From the NCBI GenBank assembly GCA_910592205.1, contig CAJVPJ010000620.1:1-20671 (forward strand): a DNA stretch of 20,671 bases, given 5' to 3'. The position numbers and the translations under genes are program-made. The notes under the pieces were generated by a model that saw only the letters and a list, made by a program, of their open reading frames with translations, made no database searches and was not told the DNA's origin. The stretch comes from Paraglomus occultum (taxonomy: Eukaryota > Glomeromycota > Glomeromycetes > Paraglomerales > Paraglomeraceae). Positions 10,435 through 20,073 of the stretch are shown one piece after another. How positions within the stretch are numbered: the first letter of the stretch is position 1; the number at the start of each line of letters is the position of its first letter.

Positions 10435-11375
10435 ATGTTCATTCTTTCGACTTTTCGTGACACATTAACAATAATTCCCAAGGACTTTCGAAAAAGCAAA
10501 CTCGAAGCTCTTTCAGACGAAATAAACAAAAAGTACGCGAATAAGGTACTGCTAAGAATACTTTCTATTGTAGAGACCGACAATACAACACGACAGTAAC
10601 CAACTCAAAAAGGTCGTTCATGATGTAGGTCTATGCGTGTGCTTGCATGACATAATTGATACCAGCGAAGAATTTGTTCATTATGGTGATGGTTCAAGTT
10701 ACGTCAAGGGTGAGTTTAGTTTGCTTGCTCTTTGGGGAACACAGTAACCACTTTGCGAGGCTAAAATGCATCAATTTACTCCAAGTGAAATTTCGAATGG
10801 TAGTTTTTCGCCCATTTATTGGGGAGCTTCTAGTTGGGAAAATAAAAACTTGTACTCCTGAAGGCGTTCGAGGTATTATTGTTCAATGACAATAGCATTC
10901 ATTCTGATCAGCGATTGTATTTGTTGCATCATGTTGAAGCATATAATTATGTTTTCAGTATCAATAGACTTTTTCGACGACATCCATATTCCCTCCATGC
11001 TACTAAAACACCAATCGGTCTTGTGAGTAGACTTACCGTATTACTATTGTCATTTTCAAGGCTCCTTTGCGTGACCCAGTTACTCGCGCTAACTCCTAGT
11101 CATATTATTCGTTTGCAAGTGATCAAAGTGAACAAGCGTGGGTGTGGCATTACGAACCCGGTCTGTTATTATGGATGGAAGTTGACGACCTCGTTCGCTT
11201 CCGTGTTGTCGGTGAAGCATTTACTGACATTACGCCAATGAGTGCACCTAGATCTCGTGGTGGCTTACTTGATACGAATTTAGCCGGAAATTCCGCCCAG
11301 ATACCGCCATATCAGCTGAGATGCAGTATACAAGAAGACGGATTGGGTCCTCTCGCTTGGTGGCAAGATCAATAG
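10435..11375 (+). CDS. RPC25: DNA-directed RNA polymerase III subunit RPC25 (RPC8, Rpb7-like)
   Basis: Stalk subunit of RNA polymerase III that pairs with Rpc17 and acts in initiation at tRNA and 5S genes. Exons: 10435-10545, 10613-10709, 10786-10872, 10959-11022, 11120-11375; introns are 67-97 nt and the phases close to 204 codons plus TAG, the same length as human POLR3H. Exon 1 begins [20 protein letters not shown], the typical Rpb7-type start. The N-terminal SHS2-like region contains [20 protein letters not shown] (exons 2-3) and [16 protein letters not shown]; the S1-type region contains [20 protein letters not shown] and [11 protein letters not shown]; the C-terminus is [16 protein letters not shown], matching the family's ...DGLG...WW ending. 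Intron 4 (11023-11119) ends in GCAAG after a GCTAACTCC branch-like motif. An AATAAA sits only 7 nt after the stop. RPC25 converges on TBL1. Confidence 0.94.
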
Positions 11376-12104
11376 GCTATCAATAAACATCACCAAATTA
11401 ACGGAATTCGGCTAGGAACCATTGCATTGTTAATTGGTTCCTCGTAATAAATCTTACCTCGTAATGACTTCTCGCTTCCATGCTAGTAGTACACGTTAAA
11501 ACGAGTGAAACAGTTATCGTTGAGAGCTGGATATGGTGGATGAACCGCCGGGTTTGATCTGTACGATGGGGAGATGAAGTTGACGAGTTGGTCATCGCTA
11601 TTGTATATAATAAATTTTTGTGAATGACTTTCCGTTAATTAGGGTCGAGGGAGGGAATGTCTTTGACACAACGTGTCACTATTAATAAGAACTTGATAGT
11701 TGATTCGAACTGTTCGAACTAATAATTGGCATATTGTTTATAATGATGTGTCGCGTGGAATCCGGTTCGCTATCACAGCATTTTAATATATTGACGACTA
11801 TTATTTTAGTGTCCTCGACTAGAAGAAAAATAGATGGAAACCTCTTATTTTTAAATAGAACAAGACAAATGATCTCTGAAAATATTGTGACATTGAGAGG
11901 TGCTACTAGCGTCTTGAAGGCATTTTCCGATTTCCTTATAGCGGCCCAAGTTGATAAAAACTAATTTTCATGATTCGAATATTTCGAGGTTAAAAAACCT
12001 CAAAACTAGCCAGTCTATTGCGTAAATTTTATTGACGAAACTTTGTTTCCTGTACCAAACGGAATAATATAAGGGGAGTGAAAAATGCTAATTACACTTG
12101 AAAT
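11376..12104. other. Convergent intergenic region RPC25/TBL1
   Basis: Holds the two 3' UTRs. Plus strand: AATAAA at 11382-11387 for RPC25. Minus strand: AATAAA (TTTATT at 12028-12033) for TBL1. Short frames here (for example 11734-11964 on the plus strand) have no recognisable motif and I do not call them genes. Confidence 0.55.
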
Positions 12105-14786
12105 TTACAGTCGAACATCAACGATTAGGACCTACAAATAGAATTTTATTAGTGCGAGCGCCTGACATACGGTTTAAGCACTAATAATGCATTTGGAAGG
12201 ACAATTAAGAGCTGGACTTACAGAGCCGTTACTTAATGCAGCAGCTAATCTGTATTTGTCACCATTTGGTATACTGATCCAGCATACATCAAAGATTGCT
12301 TGAGCGTCGGTTTTATATGTTCTACATAGCTTCCCGCTCTGCGGTTGAATCAAAGCAGAATGAAAATGAATGCACACAATTCAATCCAACAAGATTACGT
12401 TACGTTACATTACCTTCACAGACCAGATACAGAGTGTGGGATTTAGAGATGCTGTGGCAAGATATTTTCCATCCGAACTAAATGCAATAGACTCTGACAC
12501 GGCCGAATGTGATAATTCGTGTCGTAATTCTCCCTTGATGACATCCCATATTCGTACAACCGCGTCAGCGCATGTACTGTAGATAAACAGTTAGAACTCA
12601 TCATTCAGACATATTATTCATGCTTTTTTGTTTGCATTTAATTCCCAGATAACTTACGTCGCTATAAACCGCGTCGGCTGTTGTCTAGTCGCCTTACCAA
12701 TGGGACACCACTGGACCACATATACTCGTGTTGGATGAGTGAAACTATGAATTGGCTCGTCTTTAGTCATCGACCAAATCTATACACACGACACATAAAA
12801 ATAAGTTTCCAATGTTTTATACCAATTGATATATTGTAATGAATTCATCTTCCTAACCTTTGCAGTACAATCATCCGAACACGATGCCAGGAAACGATTT
12901 GATAAATCCCAGGCAACCGAATGAACGACATTATCGTGCATAAAAGTCTTAATGGGGCATGGAACGCCTATCTGACAGATACAAATCTTGTGGTCTCTTG
13001 AGCATGTGGCAAACGTCATGTCGTCCAGCCAATCGATATCCATTACGACATCTGTTTAGCAAAGGGTGACGTAATCATAAAATTGATAACTGATTGTTGA
13101 ATTTTTGCTGAACAAGCACTCGCTCGTTATGCAGGATAATTTGCCGTGATCAGCGAGGGAATCCAACCTTGGTGTATGTCGAATGCTTGTCGTTTATTGG
13201 CAGTGTTTGGGTCCCACACAATGGCTGTCTTGTCCATACTCGCGGTCGCAATGTATGAGCCCTTGTTATTCCATTTTATTGCCAAGATGGATTTATTATG
13301 TTGTTCGAGTACTGCTCTCAAGTCGCCTAAGGAAAAATTGAAACGCAATAAGATAGATGATATGATACAAGAATTGAAACAAGCCCGCTAATGGAATATG
13401 CATATAACGTTTCCTATAATATTTGTCATTAGATTCCTTGCTCACCAGAACTCGTATATATTCGCGCAGTTCCATCTGCATAGGCTATAGCGAGTAGACC
13501 TGCTTGAACCTGTAAAGTTTGTCAGTTAATAATAAATTCTCAAGGTCATAATGCATCATGACTCGAATATTTTGTTTATATGACTCACGCTCCAGTCCAT
13601 CACGACGACTTTCTGCGACCCGGGCTCACTGTTCTCGCCATTGAACACAGCCTTCAATACAATAGGCTCTTCATATGGGGAATTTTTCGATTGTGGTATT
13701 TTCCAAATACGTGTCGTTGCATCATGACCGCTAACCAAAGCAACCAATACAAAGTTAAGAACTGTCAATATCACTTACTCTAACCACCGATCAGATATTC
13801 ACCCAGATGCCAATATCGCGGGTGTACTAGAATTCCAACTGCAGGCGAACACTTCTCGCTCGTGTCCATCCAAAGTAATTACATCTTCAGAAGGTATAAC
13901 ACTTGGTGGTACATCTTTCCCGTTAGGTTCTGGTGGAGATGGCTGGTTGTTGCCTATCAGCCACGGTCATAAAGCAATTGCATTAGAACTAGATTATATG
14001 AAAACTCAACGATATCGATTGCGAACAGAACCCCAACCGAAATTGATAAAAAGGAGACATAATCGAACCACTGGCATATATTGGTGATATTTCAGTTAAC
14101 GGCGCCCGGTCTACATCCATATCGTCATTATCTTTAAGCTGCTGGTCTGGGTAGTACTCGATATCCTTTGAGCGTCTATCACGATCGGTTGGGTCTTTCT
14201 GCGAGCGTCTTTCCTCTCTTCGTTCTCTCTTGTTGCTAGGAGAGGGCGTTTCCTCACGCTTATGTTTCTTGGCAGTTTTGTCGCATTTGTGTGAACCAAT
14301 TAATGTAAAAGGAACGGTGCATTCACTTGATGTTCCGTCCTTGAATGTAATAATTAATGAGATACGGTAAGACGTGCCCGATAGAACAAAAGATTATAAC
14401 CAGAGTGAAATAAACAACAAAGCTTACAGGATTCATATGAGTCTCGATATCCATGTATAAGAGACCCTTTTGAATGAGATTTATCAATGCGCCAGGCTGA
14501 ACGTCTCCATTTTGGACATCTAGTGCATCTGCGCGACTTTCTTGTTGAAAAGTAAAAGTAGTGTGGTGGAAGCCTTTACTCAACAAAAATCGTAAAACGG
14601 CAGAGTACGGATTTAGAGTAAGTGAACAAATCCTAACACCAATCGTAAACACAAAACTGCACAGATATAATGCAAACTCAGATGGTGAATAAGTACAAAA
14701 GATAAAAGCAGCTAGATCGGAAGCACACCTGACTCCTTAAGGTAGCGATAAATAAGATAATTTACTTCTTCGCTTGTAAAGCTCAT
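12105..14786 (-). CDS. TBL1: TBL1/TBL1XR1-type LisH-WD40 corepressor (yeast Sif2-like)
   Basis: WD40 subunit of SMRT/N-CoR (Set3-type) histone deacetylase complexes in the nucleus. Twelve exons on the minus strand: 14786-14729, 14573-14428, 14339 to 14072 (or 14027), 13953-13803, 13730-13589, 13509-13446, 13326-13168, 13051-12858, 12779-12658, 12576-12414, 12338-12222, 12131-12105. Phases close to 536 (or 551) residues, close to human TBL1 proteins. The N-terminal LisH reads SFTSEEVNYLIYRYLKESG, then GALINLIQKGLLYMDIE. A charged Lys/Arg/Asp linker follows in exon 3, then WD40 blades such as LDGHEREVFACSWNSS, EQHNKSILAIKWNNKG, MDKTAIVWDPNT, NRFLASCSDDCTAK/IWSM, ADAVVRIWDV and TLCIWSVK. The final 27-nt exon restores the family ending: GS joined to VLIVDVRL. 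The exon 3 donor is uncertain (GTGGTT at 14071 or GTTCGC at 14026). Confidence 0.93.
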
Positions 14787-15346
14787 TGGGCGGCTTCTAT
14801 ACTTAAAAAGGTTATTCGAGCGTCGCGAAGGTGGTCAATGTGTAAGAGCGGGAAAAGACGTTAACATAAGCTTTGGGCCAACAGTATCATTGTTACATAA
14901 CAAGCATTGATTTTTTGATATGGGGGTATTTTGCACACAAAAAATCACATCCATACATAACTATGACGTCACTAAATTTCGTTTTTGGTAAGCGCCTAAT
15001 CTACACGAAAATTAACATCATAATCACATAATAAACAACGTTGCAGATGGGATAATATAATTGAGCATAGTCCCCCTCCTTTCGAGAACTGCACATTAAT
15101 ATTTTTTATGTCGCGGCGGATTATTCATTTCCACCTTTGCTGGCTTTATAAGCTCAGTGCAAATAAACGACAAGTTACAACTATTCTCTAATTGAAATAC
15201 TGGTCCAAATGTTTTTTTACGTACGGAAGCTCAGGTATTTATATCATATTCATATTTCAGGTGAAACAAATTTTGGGACAATTTGAGCCAATAAAAATAA
15301 TGCACACTTTACTATCATGTGACTTTTAATACGAACTTCAAAACGA
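14787..15346. other. Intergenic spacer between RPT2 and TBL1
   Basis: 560 bp between two tandem minus-strand genes, so it carries the 3' UTR of RPT2 and the promoter of TBL1. AT-rich, no supported gene. An ATTAAA-like signal on the minus strand (TTTAAT, about 15323-15328) lies just after the RPT2 stop. Confidence 0.5.
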
Positions 15347-17578
15347 TTACAAGTATAGTCCTTCCGGTGTTCCCTCCGATTTTCTATAAAGAACTTTTTC
15401 GCGTGCTTTCCTAAAATCTTCTGCAATGACTTTCATCCGTCGCTCTCTAAGTGCGAGCAATCCCGCTTCAGTACAAATTGCCTACAAATGGATGAGGATG
15501 TTTAATAATTGTATCTCGCGATCAGCAACTGGATGGTTTCAAGAACTTACTTTAATGTCAGCCCCAGACAAATCGTCCTTTGACATGACAAATTCTTCCA
15601 AATCGACATCTTCAGCCAGGGTCATTCGACTAGTATGGATGTTAAATATACGACGTTTTGTCTTTACGTCTGGTAGAGGAAATTCAATCTTTCGATCAAT
15701 ACGACCGGGTCGAATAAGCGCCGAGTCTAAAGACTCTATACGATTTGTTGCCATGATGACCTTGGAAATTGATTAAAATTCAGATGAGAGACTGTCTCGT
15801 CGGGAAAGAACCTCTTCCTTTGCGACTACTTACTTTGACATCTCCTCTCGAATCGAACCCGTCCAATTGATTAAGCAACTCCAACATAGTTCGCTGAATC
15901 TCTCTCTCCCCACCCGAGTTAGATTCATAACTGATAGCACCCGTCCAGTTCAAGAATCAATTTCGATAATTCTCAAATGTTACCGCAAACGTTAATGAAT
16001 ACTATACTCACCGTTTAGTACCGATCGCATCAATTTCATCGATAAACACAATTGACGGCGCATGTTCTTCTGCAACACGGAACAGTTCCCTGACAAGCTT
16101 TGGTCCATCCCCAAGGTATTTTTGAATCAATTCTGACCCTACTACGCGAAGAAATGTGGCTGATGTCTGATTTGCCACTGCTTTAGCAAGGAGTGTCTTT
16201 CCTATAAGGAAGGTAAATAATATACATATGAATGCGTTTACGTGTTCCCCAATTGTAATTACAATTGCTAGTATGCCAATAATATTACTCGAGACGTTAA
16301 AATTTACTATGAAACAGTCGTATTTACCTGTTCCGGGAACACCATACAATATAACCCCCTTTGGTGGCTTAATCCCCATTTCTTCATATAATTCGGGGCG
16401 AGTAAGCGGTAGCTCGACCGCCTCCTTGATTTCTTGGATTTGTTGTTCCAATCCACCGATATCAGCATAACTTTCTGTTGGCGCTTTGTCAAGTTTCATG
16501 ACACTGACCATTGGATCCGCATCATCTTGAAGAACACCAACAACAGACATTGCCTGATATTATGCTTAAACTCATCAATGTCCGGAGATCTTTATGGACG
16601 CTTACGGAACGTATTGAACAATGGAATCGAAGCAAACCTTATGATGCAGGAGAATAGAACATCCAGGTTCTAATAGGTCTTTATCCACAAAAGACATGAT
16701 ACTGACATAATATTCAGGTCCTGTAGTTGACGAGACAATTGCATGATCATCGTCAATAATCTCTTCCAATGTCCCAACTCCCATGGGCGACCCACGCAAG
16801 TCATCAACGCGTATTCTTTCTTCCTGTTTCAAATTTCACATGCACACACATATTATTATCTCTATATAATCGCATTGAACGCAATCACACGTCCTATCGA
16901 ACCCCTTCCCCCCCCCCCCCTCCGAATCCAATGACTTTACAAACAACATGTCTGCTGTCCGTCATGTTGTCTTTAGTTTCTCTCCCCCTCCTCTCTCTAA
17001 CCTGTGCTTTTTCTTCTTGTGGCTTCAATCTTTCTTGGTTTTGAACAAATTCTTCTTCCATTAACAGATAATCCTTTATTCTATCCATTTTTAACATTTT
17101 CAATTTACAACGCGTGGTTGGGAATACAGCAGGCAGTTTAGAAGTTGCATCAGGACCACGTCGTTTCCTTTTACCCACACGAGTGGGAATTGGGGGTTCC
17201 CATTTCTTTTTTCTGTCTTTATCCTAGGAATAAGGTAGAGAAAGGGGAGAAGGAACAGGGATCGAGTTGACTAAGAGGGAAAGAAAAAGTAAAGAAGAAA
17301 GGAATAGATAGAATTTAGGATATTTTTTTTTTACTTTGTCATCTTTATTTTTATCGTCACCTGCCCCAGGCGGAGGAAAACCTGATGCTGTGTTTCCCTA
17401 AATGAACAATTGGTTTAATATGATAAGTAAGAGTGTAAGAGCAACTAATTCGATTACAGCAATTTTGATCTTTGACGTGCACCAAACTTTATAGGTAAAG
17501 TATCCTACATAAAAGCTTTGATTGCCACTCGAACTGGTCGTGCGGTTACGCAGACCCAAGTTTTGGTCTTCTTACCAT
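15347..17578 (-). CDS. RPT2: 26S proteasome regulatory subunit 4, AAA ATPase Rpt2 (PSMC1)
   Basis: One of six ATPases of the proteasome base; it unfolds substrates and opens the 20S gate. Nine exons: 17578-17576 (ATG only), 17397-17335, 17223-17002, 16823-16638, 16553-16328, 16201-16012, 15930-15834, 15760-15551, 15481-15347; phases close to 443 residues (human 440). The N-terminus MGNTASG keeps the MG start used for N-myristoylation of Rpt2. A basic [21 protein letters not shown] segment and the [11 protein letters not shown] helix follow, then DDLRG and [10 protein letters not shown] of the OB domain. Walker A is GVPGTGKT (229-236), pore loop KYLGDG (261-266), Walker B VFIDEID (285-291), and the second region of homology carries RPGRIDR (346-352). 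The C-terminus GLYL is the HbYX-type gate-opening tail. Oddity: Walker A has Val where Pro is usual (GPPGTGKT). Confidence 0.97.
16908..16920. repeat. Poly-C run in RPT2 intron
   Basis: Thirteen consecutive C (G on the coding strand) inside the 178-nt intron 16824-17001 of RPT2. Prone to slippage or sequencing error; it does not touch the reading frame. Confidence 0.85.
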
Positions 17579-18153
17579 AATTACTTTTCAACTAGATTCC
17601 AAGCGTTGCGGTAATGTAGAGAGAATTGAATATCCTTCAGTATTTTTACTCGATTTTTAGGGAATATGATGACGTATTGCTGACGCGGCAAGAAAAGCTA
17701 AAAGTCACGTTACTTTTATTGAACTCCATATTTATATGATAGTTTTTTTTATTTTCAATTAATAAAAGCACGACTTTCGAGGTCATGAAATAACGGGTAT
17801 TGAGCGAATTTTTTTACACAAATATGTACAGTAGAAAAATAAAAGAAGGACGACAACAAAAAACTAAAAACAACCAAAATCACTCAATAAGAGTCCATCC
17901 ATGCATTTCCCTCCATATCTTTCTCCCTTCTCCGTAATACTTTTATCTGCATAATTCAAACATATTCATCGGATGCCATTCAAAAAGAATCCAGTTCAAA
18001 GAAAAAGCTCTTTTCGATTTTCCTCCCATCCCATTGCTACGACAGACATCTACATATTAATACATCCAAAAAGAATTATGTCATTATTCACAATGGCGTC
18101 ATCATAATCAGACCAACCAAGAAGCCTTGGGCGTAAGTAAGTGTACTATGACG
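17579..18153. other. Intergenic region upstream of RPT2
   Basis: 575 bp between the unrecognised minus-strand gene and the isolated RPT2 start codon. It holds the RPT2 5' UTR and promoter and the 3' UTR of the neighbour. I looked for the fungal proteasome-associated control element (GGTGGCAAA) and did not find a clear copy. Confidence 0.45.
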
Positions 18154-18831
18154 TTAGTGGCTCGTTTTGGACCAAGCAGGATCATCCTCGATAATTTTCT
18201 CAATGTTTTTGGCGACATCTTCTAATAAGCAGAGAGAACCCGACGATACGAAACGAAAATGTGGGGGAAAGCGAATAGAAAAGTTTAGTATGGCCATAAT
18301 TTAGACCATGTAATCGGTAGCCGCCGTGGAATCCCGTCATGCATCTCATCCCATGCATACGAAAAACATGCATAACAGCTTGCATATCAATCTTACCTCG
18401 TGAAGCATCATTACCATTACTATTTTTCTCCTTGGGACTGAATAACATTTGTTGGACTAACAAACTTGAACTCAGATCCAAGCCTGAAGATGACTTTGAT
18501 TTTATATTATCGGTAGACATTTCTTTCTCATAACACTTTTCTTTTTCCTTTTCTCTTAATCGAGGCACTTTTGGTGGCTTGATTTTTTCTTTGCTGAATG
18601 CTCTTTCCACACCAATCGGTCTCCGATACGCCGCCGCAACTTCATATCTTCTCACTCTCGGTTGCTGAGCAGCTTTTTCTTTCATTACTCTTCCAAAGCC
18701 GCACGCTGTGTAAGCAGGTGAGATAAACTTGGCTGCTCGAAGCGACCATATGGGTTGTGGAAATTTAAAAACGAGCATGGCGATGTGATATGGTGCAAAC
18801 CATCCAAAATCGAACAATCCGAAATTTTGTT
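18154..18831 (-). CDS. Unrecognised basic protein with conserved-looking C-terminus
   Basis: The last exon (18221-18154) and the exon before it (about 18831-18397) join across a GTAAGA..TTAG intron of 175 nt in phase: CGA G / AA GAT gives NDASR joined to EDVAKNIEKIIEDDPAWSK, then TSH and TAA. The exon upstream reads FDFGWFAPYHIAMLVFKFPQ (aromatic, hydrophobic), a basic part VRRYEVAAAYRRPIGVERAF, a Lys/Glu-rich stretch (KPPKVPRLREKEKEK) and a Ser-rich part. A possible acceptor (TTTGTAG) at 18832-18834 marks the left end of the long exon; the first exon and true start were not found. Internal ATGs at about 18778 and 18686 are alternatives. There is no clear signal peptide. I do not recognise the family; the Arg-rich N-terminal half could suggest a mitochondrial or nucleolar protein, but that is speculation. 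Confidence 0.55.
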
Positions 18832-18999
18832 CTACAAATCATTATTAATATTAGTCACATGATGTTACCCAATGAAACGCTCGAAATCATGAGGACTATA
18901 ACTATTACTATAATAAACGCATTTCCTGTGGTGTTGATAAATTTATTCTTTCAACGCTCTTCAGAAAGGCAGTAACCAGTTGACACTTAAACTAAAGTA

Positions 19000-19680
19000 G
19001 CATTGCGGAAATCCGACATCTTAACGATTACATTCAAGAATATGAAAGTATGGATAACCGGGCTTTGGCATGTCACAAACCAAAGCATTGCGACCTTTAT
19101 TCGAGTCTGTTAATGTTATCCCACACACCAACCGTTATGAACATTATTTAAAAAGACGGCGAAAATATACAAACCGGGACATACGCGTATGTGTCATCGA
19201 CAATATTGACATGGCGGAAGCTACAACAAGACGTGGAAAACATTTCACGCAACGCTTGCGTGCGACTTTCAAATGACAATGAGATACAGCTTACTGAGGA
19301 ACACCGTTTATTCGGTACTAACAGTGAAACTGAAGCATGGCTTCAAAAAGTGAGCGATGTTATCAAGACCTTAATAGCTTCGAAATGGCCTTCTATTGAT
19401 AGTCCTGGAGACGTTTTTTATTCAGCACACATGGGTGTAGTCCGTCACACTGGACAATCAAAATCTTGAAGAACGACAACACCCTTTTGCACACTTTGGA
19501 TTAAATTTCTTGATCCCAATGTCAAAGAAGAATTAGCAGACCTTTTGGACGCCTCTATTTCGCCCTTTGATGAAGTTTGAAAATGAGAAGACAGGCGATT
19601 ATTGGTCTGAAGAACAGATCGTGGCTCAAGATCTCCTTTTCACAGGCTCACCCACTATTGAAAAAAAAGCAAGCACATGA
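19000..19680 (+). pseudogene. Frame-broken relic of an unrecognised protein-coding gene
   Basis: One coding trail is spread over changing frames on the plus strand. Segment 1 (from about 18999) reads IAEIRHLNDYIQEYESMDNR and then ALACHK. Segment 2 (about 19081-19186) reads RPLFESVNVIPHTNRYEHYL and KRRRKYTNRDIR. Segment 3 (19191-19469), one frame over, reads STILTWRKLQQDVENISRN, then LTEEHRLFGTNSETEAWLQ and ends in TGA after HTGQSKS. Segment 4 continues in the same frame after the TGA (19470-19580): FCTLWIKFLDPNVKEELADL, then FDEV and stop. Segment 5 (19576-19680), shifted again, reads EKTGDYWSEEQIVAQDLLF and ends at 19678-19680. The amino-acid make-up stays protein-like throughout, so this looks like a decayed gene rather than introns; the GTATGT after DIR (19187) is the only tempting donor, but no acceptor keeps segment 3. 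Family unknown. Confidence 0.5.
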
Positions 19681-19683
19681 CTA

Positions 19684-20073
19684 ATTTGAATAATTCTGCT
19701 TACACTCGATATTTGACGATGCGCGATGCTGTAGTCTCATTTGGGTTGAGACATATCAATTAAATATGAGCATTCTTTCGCTTCACATTAAACTCGCTTG
19801 AGGGGACGCGTGTATTACTACTAATCGTAGGGACTTGTTAGTAATACTGTGAGAGGCAAAGTCTCCCCTTCTCTAGATTCACCTGCGTGATGACGACTTG
19901 ATTGTTCTGCCTGATGAGCAGATGGAGTGTTAAACCAAATTCGACTAGTTACCGCATGCGTTTATTGAATCCAAAGTATGTTACGCGCGATAATCAAATT
20001 ATAATTATACACGTATTGCATTCATTCCAGCCTCGGCTAAGGCATTCATAAAAATAAAACATATGAAATATTA
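19684..20073. other. Intergenic stretch with a structured hairpin
   Basis: No supported gene. It contains the two-tier inverted repeat at 19801-19869 and otherwise AT-rich DNA up to the transposon end. Confidence 0.45.
19801..19869. repeat. Two-tier inverted repeat / stem-loop
   Basis: Outer arms AGGGGAC (19801-19807) and GTCTCCCCT (19861-19869) pair with one bulged base. Inner arms GTATTACTA (19812-19820) and TAGTAATAC (19839-19847) pair perfectly over 9 bp around an 18-nt loop. The outer and inner stems are separated by 4 nt on one side and 13 nt on the other. Could be a structured RNA, a tiny fold-back element or chance. Confidence 0.5.

Noticed and set aside
10879-11241. 120-codon plus-strand ORF over RPC25
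   Set aside because: Out of frame with the spliced RPC25 exons and spanning two of its introns; a shadow.
11734-11964. 76-codon plus-strand ORF between RPC25 and TBL1
   Set aside because: No recognisable motif and it lies in the convergent 3' flank; not distinguishable from chance.
12174-12221. Read-through end of TBL1 exon 11 (…SVSPALNCPSKCIISA and stop)
   Set aside because: A GTAAGT donor at 12221 and an acceptor before 12131 give a last exon VLIVDVRL that matches the family C-terminus, so the read-through is intron sequence.
15426-15776. 116-codon plus-strand ORF
   Set aside because: Antisense shadow of RPT2 exons.
18790-18975. 61-codon plus-strand ORF
   Set aside because: Ile/Thr-rich simple sequence partly antisense to the unrecognised gene; no support.
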